The translations under genes and the position numbers were made by a program. From the IMG/VR virus record IMGVR_UViG_3300033571_028151, positions 1 through 64,000 of that record: 64,000 nucleotides of DNA, one strand, 5' to 3'. Below, piece by piece: positions 42,882 through 51,866 of the stretch (the first letter of the stretch is position 1; each line of letters opens with the position of its first letter). Below the pieces are notes generated by a model. The model searched no databases, was not told the origin of the DNA, and saw only the letters and a program-made list of their open reading frames with translations. Origin of the DNA: a virus.

Positions 42882-43142
42882 ATGAGCCAAAACAACAGCG
42901 GAAACAGCGGTATTTGGTTTTTCGTGCTGATTATCGTCGGGATTACAGCAATTATAAACGCCATCACCGGCGGCCCTTCGACTAGCAGCACCACGACTTC
43001 GCCATCCGTTGATCGCGGATCGTTTGAGCACCGGTACGCAACTGAGCGCTTTAAGCAGGAAGGCTACAACTCTTCCGAAGCGCAACAAGCGGCCGATGCT
43101 GTTCTCAAGTTTCACGAAGCCCAGAAGGCCAGACAACGCTAA
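42882..43142 (+). CDS. Small single-pass membrane protein
   Basis: An 86-residue protein with an AAGGAATAAG ribosome site. Residues 10-28 form a transmembrane segment; a Ser/Thr linker and a helical domain follow. One-base overlap with the next gene. Unknown. Confidence 0.65.
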   Translation: MSQNNSGNSGIWFFVLIIVGITAIINAITGGPSTSSTTTSPSVDRGSFEHRYATERFKQEGYNSSEAQQAADAVLKFHEAQKARQR

Positions 43143-43471
43143 TGCCCCGCAAAGTTAAATACCTCGACAAGCACTACCTGAAACTCATCAATCATATTTC
43201 GCACAACGTCTTGAAATACAATCGGACGTTGCCTGAGTCTTTGATTGACGCGCTCCCTGACGACAAATATTTCCCCATCATGTTTACGATGATGCACGAG
43301 CACAAGGCTGGTGTTCCGTGTGACCCTCATGTCCGTTGCATTATCGCGGTACCTAGAAATACAGTGCCCGACATGACGCAGATTATTCTGGACATGGACT
43401 CTTCGATTTTCGACGTGTTGCCAGAAGTAGAATTACCTGATCACGAAGAAGAACCAGCAGGCGCAACGTGA
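43142..43471 (+). CDS. Hypothetical protein
   Basis: A 109-residue protein with a basic helical start and an acidic C-terminus. No family recognised. Overlaps the next gene by 4 bp. Confidence 0.65.
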   Translation: MPRKVKYLDKHYLKLINHISHNVLKYNRTLPESLIDALPDDKYFPIMFTMMHEHKAGVPCDPHVRCIIAVPRNTVPDMTQIILDMDSSIFDVLPEVELPDHEEEPAGAT

Positions 43472-43665
43472 CCGCTAGAAAGTCGGGAATGATATCAAAA
43501 TCAGACCTAGAGCAGGTTGAAAGCGTTTTGACCGGACTGAAGTACGGGTTACTAGGTTTGACGCTTCAGGTTGAAGAATCCCTGAATGCGATCAAACGAA
43601 TCACGAAGGCATCTGAATCGCCTTCTGCCTCTTCCCCAGACGGGAGTCTCTTTCCTACGAAGTAG
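43468..43665 (+). CDS. Small hypothetical protein, GTG start
   Basis: A 65-residue protein whose stop lies in a perfect 7-bp hairpin TTCCTAC-GAA-GTAGGAA (43652-43668). Amphipathic helix in the centre. No family. Confidence 0.55.
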   Translation: MTARKSGMISKSDLEQVESVLTGLKYGLLGLTLQVEESLNAIKRITKASESPSASSPDGSLFPTK

Positions 43666-43671
43666 GAAGTA

Positions 43672-43694
43672 GTTCGGTCAAAACGAACATTTTT
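43672..43694 (+). terminator. Intrinsic terminator-like hairpin
   Basis: GTTCG pairs with CGAAC across a 7-base loop, followed by ATTTTT. Together with the hairpin at 43652-43668 it probably ends the 42.4-43.7 kb transcript. The remaining gap to 43855 contains A/T-rich DNA and probably the next promoter. Confidence 0.5.
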
Positions 43695-43854
43695 GAAGAT
43701 TTTTTTGCCGTAACCCGCGATAAGACAAGGACTTGCGTCAAAAAAAAATCTGCGTCATTTTTCAGATTACCCCCGTTTTTCTCGGGAAATACCTGACTTG
43801 ACCTTTTTGGTCTACTCGGTAGGCTATGCTCTTCGCCAAAGCACGGAGGCTCAC

Positions 43855-44337
43855 ATGCTCAAGCGCGGGATTGGAACCCGTCGTAATGACCGCTGTATTT
43901 GCGGCAGCGGCACGAAGTACAAGTACTGCTGCTCACCTAACGCCGTACAGCAACCGGACGCGCCGGGCAAGAAAACGCACTACATTGACACCGGTGAAGT
44001 TCCGGTGCGCTATGTCATCACGGACGAGAAGGGCACCAGTTTCTTCTCGACTAAAGAAAACCAAATCATCGTATTCCAGAATCGCGCCGATGCGATTGCA
44101 ATCGCCACGTTAGACGAGTTTGCCGCGGCGAAAGTCGGGGAGATTAACGTAGCCGGCGTAGGCGAGACAAAATGGAAGCATCTGCAAGAGAAACTTCCGT
44201 TTGTTGAAGTTGAAAGCGCTGACGCTGCGGCGACTCTTATTCGCGATCGCATGGAGCACATCAAGGCGTCGCTGGCTGCCGAGGCCGAGGTCGCCCCGGT
44301 TGAAACGCCTCCTCCGGATGCGCCGGAGAATGCGTGA
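43855..44337 (+). CDS. SEC-C motif zinc protein
   Basis: A 160-residue protein from ATG 43855 with GGAGG 8 bases upstream. Residues 10-26, RNDRCICGSGTKYKYCC, are a clear SEC-C zinc motif like that at the end of SecA. The rest is alpha/beta with a Pro/Glu-rich tail. SEC-C domains bind zinc and protein partners. Role here unknown. The stop overlaps the next start. Confidence 0.8.
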   Translation: MLKRGIGTRRNDRCICGSGTKYKYCCSPNAVQQPDAPGKKTHYIDTGEVPVRYVITDEKGTSFFSTKENQIIVFQNRADAIAIATLDEFAAAKVGEINVAGVGETKWKHLQEKLPFVEVESADAAATLIRDRMEHIKASLAAEAEVAPVETPPPDAPENA

Positions 44338-45410
44338 TGTCCGTCGGACTCGATGTTTTCGACAGCGCCTATCAAAAGGCTGTGCGGTGGTCGTTGCCTA
44401 TTGTCGGCTATCGGTCCCGCAATCCGTGTCTTGCCGCCATCGCCGCCACGTACGATTTGCCTGACGGCGACCACAGCCTGCCAACGATGCGGGCGTGTGT
44501 TAACTTTCGCCGCGTGCAGTTTTTAACGCGTGCTTACGAACTGGCCAAGTACGATAAGTACTTTCTCGTTCGCGGCATTATTCCAAATCAACATTACTTT
44601 GACGCCCAGCGGGCTATTGGCGCGTTTGAACTGTGCGCCAGTTGTTGCCCAACGGTGATGATATATCCGCCGGCGTTGCAGAACGTCCGCAAGTTTAAAT
44701 CGTGCGGGCACTCGAACTTCTGCCCGTCGTGTTGGTGCGCAGTCGCCATGCGGCAGTACCAGCAGATGCGGCTGGTGATTAACGCGTTTCTTCGGCAAGG
44801 AGCCGCAGGACGCATTTACGTGACACCGTACATCACCGAGCAGTTTGTTCCGGCGCCGCGTATATCTTCGACAAACCACGCCAGTGCCGACGACGCGGCC
44901 GAAGCGCTGCTCATCATCCAGCGTGAAACGCAGAGATACAAACGGCTGATCCAACAACGTAGTCGGCAATTGCGTATACATCGCAACACAGTTGCTGCGT
45001 ACTGGCGGCTTGTGCCTATCCCGGTCGACGGCGGTTGGCGGCTCCAGTTTCGGCAACTGTTTGTTTCGCTGCCCGAGCAAAAGTCACCCGTTGAGCGCAT
45101 CAATTTCCGTGGCACAAAAATCTTGAAGCACAAACGGTTGTTGTTGTCTGGCGGTAAGAACTGGCAGGAGCGATGGCTGGACGAGACAGAAAATAAACTC
45201 GACACGTTAATGCTGTCGTTTTTGCGCTATCCGTCAGAACTGTTGACTGAAGACATTGACCTGACCGCGGCGGCATTGAACGCTACGGCCAAGCAGCGCA
45301 TGATTGGCGGCTACGGCAAGTTTAGAAGCGCGGGGAGCGGGTTGCTCAAGAAGATGCGGCAGCAAGATCAAGAGCGACAGGAAAACAATGGTCAACAAAA
45401 GCGGGCGTAA
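44337..45410 (+). CDS. Cys-rich zinc-finger protein, possible replication-type
   Basis: A 357-residue protein. A dense zinc region (C100, C103, C104, C123-G-H125, C129, C132, C134) resembles the zinc segment of some rolling-circle or plasmid Rep proteins. The remainder is Arg/Gln-rich. No catalytic Tyr motif could be confirmed. GTG 44334 is an alternative start. It overlaps the next gene by 23 bp. Confidence 0.6.
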   Translation: MSVGLDVFDSAYQKAVRWSLPIVGYRSRNPCLAAIAATYDLPDGDHSLPTMRACVNFRRVQFLTRAYELAKYDKYFLVRGIIPNQHYFDAQRAIGAFELCASCCPTVMIYPPALQNVRKFKSCGHSNFCPSCWCAVAMRQYQQMRLVINAFLRQGAAGRIYVTPYITEQFVPAPRISSTNHASADDAAEALLIIQRETQRYKRLIQQRSRQLRIHRNTVAAYWRLVPIPVDGGWRLQFRQLFVSLPEQKSPVERINFRGTKILKHKRLLLSGGKNWQERWLDETENKLDTLMLSFLRYPSELLTEDIDLTAAALNATAKQRMIGGYGKFRSAGSGLLKKMRQQDQERQENNGQQKRA

Positions 45411-46617
45411 AAACCGTGTGCGGCGCGATAAAGCCGCCATGGAAAAGTACGGGCAGAACAAGAGGCAGGTTTGGCACGAGTATCCTGCCGTCAAAGCCCG
45501 ACTTGCATATGCATGCAACGCGTTGTTCCACGGTGATTCACACGCGATGGCCGCAGCGGCTGGTGTCTGCTACCGCCACATGTACCGCGTGCTCTACGGC
45601 CATTCGCGGCTGTCGATCAACATGGCCGCGCAGATCGTGACCAAGATCGGTATCCGCGCGGAGTGGTTGCTGTGCGGCGTCGGCAACATTATGGAACTTC
45701 CTGCTGGCGAACCAGACCGGCTGTCATTGCCGCCGCAGATGCGCAGCAACCTCTGTTTGTTTGACGCTGTCACACACAATCCCGGCACTGAGTTTTTTCC
45801 GCCGGAGCGCGTATCGTTTACAGAACCCGCCATCCAAGATGTAAAACCCTACGAAGACGCTGCTAGGGTTGTGTATTTGGCGCATGCAAACAAAAAACCA
45901 GTTGGTTTTTTTTTAGGTAACGAATCAACCGGCGTCCCGCTGGCGCAAATACTGCTGCCGTTTTTTCAGGCGCAATACGTAGACTTTCTAATCGCTACGC
46001 TGACCGCGGCGTCGCACGACGTCTACGCTGCGCACCCGCAGCCGCCTATTGATATCAATTCCGTTGCTCGCTTTGCTGCCGAGCGCGGAATGGGCTACGG
46101 AGAGGCGATTGGCCTCGTTGGCTTTGCCGCTGACGCTGACAGGCAGAAGAGTCTGCTAGCCGGCGTACTTGATTTGGGGCTGCCAGCCCTTGTAGCCGCC
46201 GAGATTGGCGAGATCGGCCGGCACACCGCGCCTAACATTCGTGGCGCTGAGATTGGCGCCGCTGTTGGCGCCGCGGCATACGTAGACCTATTCGCCTACA
46301 CCGAACAACTTCGAAACTTTTTTGGCACTCCCGGCGGCGTGATGATCGTCGCCGGCGAGTGTCAGCGCGGAGTGCGACTGTTTTTGGAGCGCCTTGAAAC
46401 GCTTCGGATGGTCGAGCCGCACCAGACTGGATTCACATTCGTTCTGTTTTCAAAGCCGGACGACACCCTTCAAACAGAGATTCAAATCCGCGGCGGTCAC
46501 GTCATCTTTTTAGACCAACCAACAATAACGACGTTCAGTCAGTTATTTCAAACATGCAACGACGTGTACGCGGGCAAAATTACCAATGAGCGACAATCAC
46601 CTGACAGAACCGTTTAA
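45388..46617 (+). CDS. HTH protein with deoxyhypusine-synthase-like core
   Basis: A 409-residue protein with an AGGAAAAC ribosome site. Residues about 36-100 form a phage-repressor-like HTH (AAAAGVCYRHMYRVLYGHSRL...IGIRAEWLLCGVGNI). Residues about 160-330 loosely follow the deoxyhypusine synthase pattern: KKPVGFFLGNESTGVP, YVDFLIATLTAASHDVYAA with the HD pair H210-D211, then GGVMIVAGE. The catalytic lysine region of the enzyme is not visible. It may bind NAD or act as a regulator. Both parts are calls by eye. Confidence 0.55.
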   Translation: MVNKSGRKNRVRRDKAAMEKYGQNKRQVWHEYPAVKARLAYACNALFHGDSHAMAAAAGVCYRHMYRVLYGHSRLSINMAAQIVTKIGIRAEWLLCGVGNIMELPAGEPDRLSLPPQMRSNLCLFDAVTHNPGTEFFPPERVSFTEPAIQDVKPYEDAARVVYLAHANKKPVGFFLGNESTGVPLAQILLPFFQAQYVDFLIATLTAASHDVYAAHPQPPIDINSVARFAAERGMGYGEAIGLVGFAADADRQKSLLAGVLDLGLPALVAAEIGEIGRHTAPNIRGAEIGAAVGAAAYVDLFAYTEQLRNFFGTPGGVMIVAGECQRGVRLFLERLETLRMVEPHQTGFTFVLFSKPDDTLQTEIQIRGGHVIFLDQPTITTFSQLFQTCNDVYAGKITNERQSPDRTV

Positions 46618-47725
46618 CAGTTTTCTAGAGAACATCTCTGGCCATCCGCCGGCGGACAAGTTATTTCTGACGGCCGGCCTTGTAGAACTTCTTCGGCACT
46701 CGAAGTCCTGCAACACCGGGTTTGCAATCGCCGAGTTATTGGCGAGCCTGCCCGAGATCGAATGGAGTCGAATTCCCTTTTCTATTACCAAGGCTTTGTT
46801 ATCTGAAAAGTACAAAGCCATCGTGACCAAGAGCGGCGTGCCGGCTGAAATGGTCCCGGAAATCTTGCTGGCAAGTCTGTTGGCGTTTATCGGCCTGATG
46901 GGGCGCGAGAAGCCGCTGACCGAAGAAACGCTGCAAGAACTGGTACAGAGCCTTGCGGACGAACTAGCCGAGGATGCTGCCCCGGCTAAGAAACCGGCGG
47001 CGCCCCCGGAACTTTTTAACCACTGGCTCGTGAAGCGAGTATTTGAACCGGAAAATATTACCGACGACGTGCTTTCTAAGTTAGACGCAAAGTTGGTGTA
47101 CTTTTCGGCGACACTTGGCAACTCGCAGCGCGGGCCAGAAATTCGCGGGCTGGCTTTTGACAACGGCACGAACCGGTATTTCGTGCTGCTCGAAAGCGGC
47201 GAGTTTGTTTGTGTGCCCAAAGACTACGAACATCTGCGCATTGTAAAAACAGAAGTACTGTGCCCAGATATTCCGACGGCGTTGTTTCTTGCGTTGTGCG
47301 TAGTTGCACAGCAACTGGATATTTACGCTGTGATTTCAAAGCCGCAGTTTGAATACATTGCGGCTGGTAACTTAGGCAAACCGCTCAAGCCAATCGTGCA
47401 AGCGGTTGCTGATGTTGAAGACATCGCGGCACTTGAACACGTGTTTGACATGGGTCGAGAATCTGTTAGGATCGGCGTCACCGGCGCAACTGGTCCCGTA
47501 GGGGCGACAGTTCGGTTTCCGATTCCCGAGACTGATCTTCTTGTTGTGTTAGACGCCAACCAAGATACTCTCGGCCCATACAGCACTGCACGCCTTGTTC
47601 GGGAAACCGAGACGGGTGAAGACATCGTGCTCATGCGCCACGAAACTCCGCGCCTCTACTCTTTGCGCGGAGTGTATTTGTTCCCGTTGAAAGACCGATT
47701 GATTTCACTCACCGTTATTTTTTGA
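46586..47725 (+). CDS. Hypothetical protein with short GATGP stretch
   Basis: A 379-residue protein. The first half is helical, the second half beta-rich, with a short collagen-like [13 protein letters not shown] piece near residue 298. It overlaps the preceding gene by 32 bp. No family. Possibly a virion or membrane-facing factor; unsure. Confidence 0.6.
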   Translation: MSDNHLTEPFNSFLENISGHPPADKLFLTAGLVELLRHSKSCNTGFAIAELLASLPEIEWSRIPFSITKALLSEKYKAIVTKSGVPAEMVPEILLASLLAFIGLMGREKPLTEETLQELVQSLADELAEDAAPAKKPAAPPELFNHWLVKRVFEPENITDDVLSKLDAKLVYFSATLGNSQRGPEIRGLAFDNGTNRYFVLLESGEFVCVPKDYEHLRIVKTEVLCPDIPTALFLALCVVAQQLDIYAVISKPQFEYIAAGNLGKPLKPIVQAVADVEDIAALEHVFDMGRESVRIGVTGATGPVGATVRFPIPETDLLVVLDANQDTLGPYSTARLVRETETGEDIVLMRHETPRLYSLRGVYLFPLKDRLISLTVIF

Positions 47726-47731
47726 GTGGTT

Positions 47732-48007
47732 ATGACAAACGCAGATTTTGCTGATTTTGATGACTACGAACCGACAGCCGACGGTTTTGAGCCGTACGAG
47801 GCTTATCTGTCTGTACGTGGGCTTTTATGCATGAGGTTCGGCAAGGAGCATGGTGACGAGATATACGCGTTGCTGCTTCGTGCCGCCCACGCTGCCGCGG
47901 AAGACATCCCGGCGCAGACAACGCCCGGCATCATCTTCAACGAAGAAGGTGGTGAGTTTGTGGGGTTTGAGGGCAACCCCGAAGAAACCGAAGAGCACTT
48001 CAACTAA
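47732..48007 (+). CDS. Small acidic hypothetical protein
   Basis: A 91-residue protein from ATG 47732; the upstream GTG at 47726 is an alternative. Asp/Glu-rich at both ends with a helical middle. Stop and next start share one base. No family. Confidence 0.6.
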   Translation: MTNADFADFDDYEPTADGFEPYEAYLSVRGLLCMRFGKEHGDEIYALLLRAAHAAAEDIPAQTTPGIIFNEEGGEFVGFEGNPEETEEHFN

Positions 48008-48585
48008 TGTACCTGTTCGTCGACACGGAAACAGGCGGTCTGACGCCGCAGCACAGTTTGCTTACTGTGTCTGCGATTTGCGTCGATCCAGATTTTAATA
48101 TCATTCCCCGCGATAACGGCGAACACGGGCTTTATTTGAAGATCAAGCACGAAGAGTATGCGCTTACAGCAGGCGCGCTCTCCGTGAACAAAATCAACAT
48201 CGCTGAACACGACGCCACGGCGATCCCCGCGCAAGAGGCCAGCAATCAACTCTGCTCGTACATCGAGGCGATGATTCGCAAGTCTGGCAAGGCGCGGTTA
48301 ATTCCGGCCGGACACAACGTCGCGTTTGACGTCAGTTTCTTGCGGGCTTATTTACTCGACAACAGCACGTGGGACATGTACTTTACGTACCCGGCGTTTG
48401 ACACCGCGGCAATTGCGCGGTTTTTGAACGCGGCGGGAAAACACTCCGGCGGTTATTCGCTGACGCGGTTGCGTGATTTGTATGCGCCGCACATGGGCGG
48501 ACAGTTGCACAACGCGGAGGTAGACAATTTAACGACAATCGAGTTGGCTAAGAGATTCGTGACAGCCGTAGCGAGACAAAAATAG
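48007..48585 (+). CDS. DnaQ-type 3'-5' exonuclease
   Basis: A 192-residue DEDDh exonuclease. The four metal-binding acids and the catalytic His are visible: D6 and E8 in VDTETGG, D108 in GHNVAFDVSFL, and H168 with D173 in LHNAEVDNLTTIEL. This family trims DNA or RNA 3' ends and can proofread or process RNA. It precedes the tRNA-Gln region. The polymerase at 60.4 kb has its own exonuclease domain, so this enzyme likely has a separate task. Confidence 0.88.
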   Translation: MYLFVDTETGGLTPQHSLLTVSAICVDPDFNIIPRDNGEHGLYLKIKHEEYALTAGALSVNKINIAEHDATAIPAQEASNQLCSYIEAMIRKSGKARLIPAGHNVAFDVSFLRAYLLDNSTWDMYFTYPAFDTAAIARFLNAAGKHSGGYSLTRLRDLYAPHMGGQLHNAEVDNLTTIELAKRFVTAVARQK

Positions 48586-48765
48586 CAGGGCAGGTTGGTG
48601 CCCAGCGTCGCGACGTCGCAAGGCGTTGAAAGCCGCTCTAATCGACGGCGGTCCAACACCCTAGTCGGCCGTGGGTTTGTAACGCCGAAGCCGACAACGT
48701 TTAAACAAAGAGGACTCCTTTCGAGCGTGTGTCGGAAGTCGTCAACGCAGGGATGCAAGCGCAGT
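48586..48765 (+). other. Non-coding stretch upstream of tRNA-Gln
   Basis: About 180 bp without a credible gene. GTCGGC and GCCGAC arms can pair across about 20 bases near 48663-48695, and AAAGAGG/CCTTTC near 48710. I see no tRNA here. It may hold the tRNA leader or a small RNA. Confidence 0.4.
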
Positions 48766-48836
48766 TGCCCGATGGTGTAACGGTAGCACAAGGGATTTTG
48801 GTTCCCTTTGTCTAGGTTCGAATCCTAGTCGGGCAT
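48766..48836 (+). tRNA. tRNA-Gln (TTG)
   Basis: Acceptor TGCCCGA/TCGGGCA with the weak U1-A72 pair typical of tRNA-Gln, anticodon stem AGGGA/TCCCT, loop TTTTGGT with anticodon TTG, and T arm CTAGG-TTCGAAT-CCTAG. CCA is not encoded. Reads CAA codons. Confidence 0.92.
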
Positions 48837-48869
48837 TCGGAGGCTGACGTATGAGTTACGGAGTAATTT

Positions 48870-49034
48870 ATGGCCAACATGCACATGACGCTTGACGATT
48901 TGCGCAAGTCACTAAATAACTTTATGCCTGTATGGTTTGAGATTGAGCAGGAAGACGACGGCGAGATCGTAATTCGCACCGGGCTGGTCGAAAACGCCGA
49001 CGGGCAGTTGGTGTCAATGGAAGACGAGAAATGA
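48870..49034 (+). CDS. Small acidic protein (54 aa)
   Basis: An open frame of 55 codons from ATG 48870, with GGAG 7 bases upstream. The product begins MANMHMTLDDL and is acidic, with an alpha helix then a beta hairpin (EIVIRTGLVENADGQLVS). The stop overlaps the next ATG (ATGA). Well supported as a gene though short; no family known. Confidence 0.65.
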   Translation: MANMHMTLDDLRKSLNNFMPVWFEIEQEDDGEIVIRTGLVENADGQLVSMEDEK

Positions 49035-49252
49035 GCGCCGACATTGTGCACCGATTGACGCTGTGGGCTGCCGGCCGGCCGCGTGCTGACGGAGCGCAAT
49101 TAGCGTTAGAAGCCGCAGCGCACATTGAATCTCTTCGCCGCGAGGTACGAACTCAACGTGCAGAGATTGCGCAGCACATCAGCGTACGCAACGCGATATT
49201 AGATACGGACAATCCGCCAGAGCACGGAATTATTTCATTGGAGGATAAATGA
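49031..49252 (+). CDS. Small helical protein
   Basis: A 73-residue, Arg/Ala-rich protein, coiled-coil-like from residue 23 to 55. It is coupled to both neighbours by 4-bp overlaps. Unknown. Confidence 0.65.
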   Translation: MSADIVHRLTLWAAGRPRADGAQLALEAAAHIESLRREVRTQRAEIAQHISVRNAILDTDNPPEHGIISLEDK

Positions 49253-49554
49253 CGTTTCAAGAACTGGAAGAGAAAGTTTTGCAGTGGGCGCGAGACCGTC
49301 AAATTATTTCGAACAGCAATACGACCGCGCAACTCATGAAGACAATGTCCGAGTTGGGCGAACTGGCGGACGCCACGCTCAAACGCGACGACGACGGCAT
49401 TATTGACGGCATTGGTGATGTGCTTGTGACGCTGATCTTGTATTGCGAACTGTACGGGACCGATTTGACGGAATGTCTTACTTACGCGTACGACACGATT
49501 AAAGATCGTAAAGGCACGCTGACACCCGAGGGTATTTTTGTAAAAGAAACATGA
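49249..49554 (+). CDS. MazG-like nucleotide pyrophosphohydrolase
   Basis: A 101-residue protein. MKTMSELGELADATLKRDDD (E39/E42-type acids) and GIGDVLVTLILYCEL supply the two halves of the MazG metal site; the DRKGTLTPEGIFVKE end is typical of phage MazG-like proteins. They hydrolyse NTP or dNTP to NMP and pyrophosphate and can lower ppGpp or clear modified nucleotides. Overlaps both neighbours by 4 bp. Confidence 0.82.
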   Translation: MTFQELEEKVLQWARDRQIISNSNTTAQLMKTMSELGELADATLKRDDDGIIDGIGDVLVTLILYCELYGTDLTECLTYAYDTIKDRKGTLTPEGIFVKET

Positions 49555-49787
49555 ACACTATGCCGCACCTCAGTGAGATATTTATTGATCCCGACATTAT
49601 TGGCGAGTCGGAATACCGGATTCTTTACGAATTGCTGGATGACGTTTTGCACGACATGGCCAGCGACGAGGAGACGTATTCGCCAGACCAGCAGGCAGAC
49701 CAGTTGCTTGCTGTGCTGAACGAGGTTGTCAACAGCGCCGAGTCGATGAAGCGTCGGCTTAGAGTTTGGAAGCAGAAAAATAGATAA
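49551..49787 (+). CDS. Small acidic helical protein
   Basis: A 78-residue acidic helical protein with a basic end (MKRRLRVWKQKNR). Coupled to the MazG-like gene, so possibly related in role. Unknown family. Confidence 0.6.
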   Translation: MNTMPHLSEIFIDPDIIGESEYRILYELLDDVLHDMASDEETYSPDQQADQLLAVLNEVVNSAESMKRRLRVWKQKNR

Positions 49788-49814
49788 CCTGCTGGTTGCG
49801 GCACGGAGGCCGAC

Positions 49815-50012
49815 ATGTTTGACGGAAAGTACCGTGTCGGCGACAAAGTTCTGGTGCGTATCGGCGACCGGCCGTTAATTCATTTCACGATAGTGGAGTG
49901 TGTAAACAGAAAAAACCCACACTACAAATTCGACTGGGCGGAACACGGATTTAATGCTATCTTAAACACGGTAGCGATCCCCGAGGTTTCGATCGTCGGC
50001 CCAGCCCTGTAG
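49815..50012 (+). CDS. Small beta-rich protein
   Basis: A 65-residue protein with GGAGG 7 bases before the ATG. KYRVGDKVLVRIGD suggests an SH3-like or KOW-like small barrel. No firm family. Confidence 0.65.
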   Translation: MFDGKYRVGDKVLVRIGDRPLIHFTIVECVNRKNPHYKFDWAEHGFNAILNTVAIPEVSIVGPAL

Positions 50013-50025
50013 TGCGCGGTGCGGC

Positions 50026-50676
50026 ATGCAATTTTCGGCTATGACGCCGTCGGAGATGCAATTCATCCGGCTGTACGTCACCACACTTCGCCGCGAATAC
50101 TATTTGCTGCGGTCGGTGCTGGACTTGATGCACCCGAACGGTTTGGGTGTGAAAAGTTTTATTGACGCAACAAAAATGGCTTTGGCGCTGGAGGGGATGC
50201 ATCAGGATTTCGATAGCGCGCTCAGTCGGGTTCAGAAAAAAGACAAGATTCGAAAAATCAAAGTCGCGACTGGTCCTACGATGGACGAGTTAGCCGACAT
50301 GTTTTCGTTGTCGTTCTTCAAACTGGTGACAGTCGAGGAGGGGCCGGAAACCAGTAAAAAAATCAAGACTGACGACGGCTGGTTTAGCGGAAAACCGACA
50401 GAGTGGAAAAAGACGCTGGCGCTGTACAAGAACACGCCCAAAAACGATTTACATTCTCTGCCGGACTTGGTGTCAAACTTTTTCAACACGCTGCTGAAGT
50501 TTTTCCCGTTTGAGAAATACCACAAGAACTGGCACGAAGGTCCGTTCGGTCCGACCAAAAAACTCTGGCCGCCCGAAAATAATTATGATGAAGACGCCCA
50601 GTATTTTGACGACGATGACGATGATAATGGCATGTCGCAGTTCGACATGTTTTTTAAACCAGACAATGATGAATAG
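50026..50676 (+). CDS. Hypothetical protein before SbcD
   Basis: A 216-residue protein: helical N-terminal half, then a Lys/Phe-rich middle and a Glu/Asp-rich tail. It sits 11 bp before the nuclease pair and is likely cotranscribed. No family recognised. Confidence 0.65.
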   Translation: MQFSAMTPSEMQFIRLYVTTLRREYYLLRSVLDLMHPNGLGVKSFIDATKMALALEGMHQDFDSALSRVQKKDKIRKIKVATGPTMDELADMFSLSFFKLVTVEEGPETSKKIKTDDGWFSGKPTEWKKTLALYKNTPKNDLHSLPDLVSNFFNTLLKFFPFEKYHKNWHEGPFGPTKKLWPPENNYDEDAQYFDDDDDDNGMSQFDMFFKPDNDE

Positions 50677-50687
50677 GAGGTTTTTGC

Positions 50688-51866
50688 GTGGAGCCGCTTT
50701 TTGTGTTTAGCGCCGACCTCCATCTGGAGGACGGGGCTTGGTCAACCAAGCCGGGCATTTACGGCGATGCCTATTACAGTTTTGCGCAGATTATTGACTA
50801 CTGCATTGCGCACCGGTTGCCGCTGATTCTTGGCGGCGACGTACTAGAGAAGAAACAAAACCTTGCCCGCCCTATCGCCAAGTTGTGCGAGGGGCTATCG
50901 CGCATGCAGGCGGCGCAACTGAACGTGTACTACATTCAGGGCAATCACGAATACGATCGCAACGCGCCGTGGCTGAGCATCCACCCGTGGCCGATTCACT
51001 TGCACAACATTAGCGCCGATTTTGGCGCTACCAGCATTAGCGTGCGGGGACTCGACTGGCTTCCTCGCGGCGAGATTCAGGCGGCGTTTCAAGCCGTACC
51101 CGAGGATACAGATATCTTGGTGACCCATCAGGTCTGGAAAGACTTCATGGGCGAGATCGGCCGCACGGAATGCGAACTGACCGATGTGCATCATGTGCAG
51201 ACCGTGCTTGCGGGCGACTTTCACGTGACCAAAGTGGCTGAAGGTGTCAACGCGCAGGGCAAGTCAATCAAGATGCTTTCGCCCGGCTCGACGGCTATGC
51301 AAGATATGGGCGAGCAGCCGGCGAAGTTTTTCTTTGTTATCTCCGCGCACAACGGCGAGATTATTTTTGAAGACAAGCCGCTGAAAACTCGCGGCACGTT
51401 GAGTTACGTCGTAAAAGACGTTGAGTTGCTTGACGAATTGTGCGCGGGCAGACTGGCGCGAGAGATTGAAAAGTTGATCTCAGACAGTAAGTCCGCCGGG
51501 CACCACCATGATATCCACAAGCCGCTTGTTCGAGTTAAGTTTGACAAACGGCTCCCTGATGCTTTTTTGCGCATCACAACCGTGGTGTCTGATTCGGCGC
51601 ACTTGTTTTGCGAGGCGCTGACCGACAAGATGGCTCCGCGGCAATCCCAAAACCGCGATTCGGTTAAGAACGATCTATTGTCCGCGTTGTCCGATTTAAT
51701 CGGCGACGATAACGAGTCATACAAATTGGCTTCTGCTCTTTTGACGGCGGACGACCCGGCAAAGGAATTGGAAGCGCAGTTTTCTAAGTTCATGAACGAG
51801 GAACCCAATGCAACTTCTGAAACTGGAAGTGAGGAACTGGGTTCACCATCGACAGCGGACGTGTGA
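50688..51866 (+). CDS. sbcD: SbcD / Mre11-like nuclease subunit
   Basis: A 392-residue protein with a GTG start and AGGAGG upstream. It has the calcineurin-like metal site: D10-L-H12, D51 in LGGDVLE, N86-H87-E in GNHE, H147 and D177-x-H179 in AGDFH. With SbcC it forms the recombination nuclease that processes DNA ends and hairpins (phage T4 gp47 equivalent). The last 59 bp overlap sbcC, a common arrangement for this pair. Confidence 0.9.
   Translation: MEPLFVFSADLHLEDGAWSTKPGIYGDAYYSFAQIIDYCIAHRLPLILGGDVLEKKQNLARPIAKLCEGLSRMQAAQLNVYYIQGNHEYDRNAPWLSIHPWPIHLHNISADFGATSISVRGLDWLPRGEIQAAFQAVPEDTDILVTHQVWKDFMGEIGRTECELTDVHHVQTVLAGDFHVTKVAEGVNAQGKSIKMLSPGSTAMQDMGEQPAKFFFVISAHNGEIIFEDKPLKTRGTLSYVVKDVELLDELCAGRLAREIEKLISDSKSAGHHHDIHKPLVRVKFDKRLPDAFLRITTVVSDSAHLFCEALTDKMAPRQSQNRDSVKNDLLSALSDLIGDDNESYKLASALLTADDPAKELEAQFSKFMNEEPNATSETGSEELGSPSTADV

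Noticed and set aside
46586-47725. Collagen-like protein
   Set aside because: Only four Gly-X-Y triplets occur, far too few for a collagen helix.
48586-48765. A second tRNA upstream of tRNA-Gln
   Set aside because: A GGTCCAACACC segment resembles a T loop, but no complete cloverleaf can be drawn.
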